DNA of 5,174 nt from Candidatus Schekmanbacteria bacterium GWA2_38_11 (lineage in GTDB: Bacteria > Schekmanbacteria > GWA2-38-11). The DNA lies in the NCBI GenBank assembly GCA_001790645.1, contig MGDB01000048.1:3262-8435 (forward strand), in the 5' to 3' direction. A model generated the notes under the pieces. The model had not been told where the DNA came from. It did not search any database and saw nothing but the letters and a program-made list of their open reading frames with translations. A program made the position numbers and the translations under genes. Positions 5,066 to 5,174 of this stretch are shown here, one piece after another (the first letter of the stretch is position 1; the number at the start of each line of letters is the position of its first letter).

Positions 5066-5174
5066 TAGGATTCCAGGGTTCAAGTGAAATTCAAATCCCC
5101 CCTCGCCCCCCTTTTACCTGCCTGCCGGCAGGCAGGTAAAGGGGGAAATTCGTTAACTCCTCCTTTGAAAAAGG
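5066..5174. repeat. Composite palindromic repeat in the nuoE leader, continuing past the window
   Basis: Positions 5080-5115 are an exact 36-nt inverted copy of 4496-4531, and ATAGGATTC (5066-5074 region) recurs at the matching outer end of that element. After this copy the sequence turns into a perfect 28-bp palindrome (5113-5140) whose core is CCTGCCTGCCGGCAGGCAGG (5117-5136). The flanking C-run (about 5106-5111) can pair with GGGGG (5141-5145). The last bases (CTCCTCCTTTGAAAAAGG) look like the start of another C-rich/G-rich hairpin cut by the window edge. On the minus strand this whole composite lies in the leader of nuoE. No gene and no convincing promoter are visible in it. Confidence 0.75.

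Noticed and set aside
5061..5095. Sigma70-type promoter for nuoE on the minus strand (TTGAAT or TTGAAC boxes)
   Set aside because: No acceptable -10 box lies at 16-18 nt from either TTGAAT or TTGAAC, and both lie inside the repeated sequence.
4496..5115. CRISPR repeats, because the matched unit is 36 nt long
   Set aside because: There are only two copies, in inverted orientation, separated by a gene. There is no array of regularly spaced direct repeats.

Overview
The window carries part of a respiratory complex I (NADH:quinone oxidoreductase, nuo) cluster, all on the minus strand. In transcription order it reads nuoE (4559-5044), nuoH (3330-4394), nuoJ (2582-3100), nuoK (2278-2580), nuoL (345-2270) and the first 41 codons of nuoM (1-124, running off the left edge). 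All six genes are open, of normal length where complete, and keep their family residues. The organism looks like an uncultured bacterium of moderate GC. The protein style and the crowd of intergenic palindromic repeats would fit Nitrospirota or a deltaproteobacterial lineage, but this is an impression and not a demonstrated assignment.

The main oddity is the gene order. In the usual A-to-N operon, nuoF and nuoG lie between nuoE and nuoH, and nuoI lies between nuoH and nuoJ. Here nuoE is followed directly by nuoH and nuoH directly by nuoJ. The two places where F/G and I are missing hold 164 and 229 bases of palindromic repeat DNA and no visible coding remnant. The missing genes encode the FMN/NADH-binding subunit and the Fe-S subunits; the membrane subunits present here are intact.

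Four intergenic stretches carry repeats: 125-344 (nuoL-nuoM), 3101-3329 (nuoH-nuoJ), 4395-4558 (nuoE-nuoH) and 5045-5174 (upstream of nuoE). They include a 117-bp MITE-like AT-rich inverted repeat, several near-perfect hairpins, a 36-nt exact inverted repeat flanking nuoE, and two related 20-bp perfect palindromes (166-185 and 5117-5136) whose differences are all paired. Only the J-K-L block is tightly packed (1 and 7 nt spacings).

Three of the six genes (nuoH, nuoJ, nuoL) start at TTG, each behind a plausible ribosome binding site. Together the gene products would form the proton-pumping membrane arm (H, J, K, L, M) plus one subunit (E, cluster N1a) of the NADH-dehydrogenase module.
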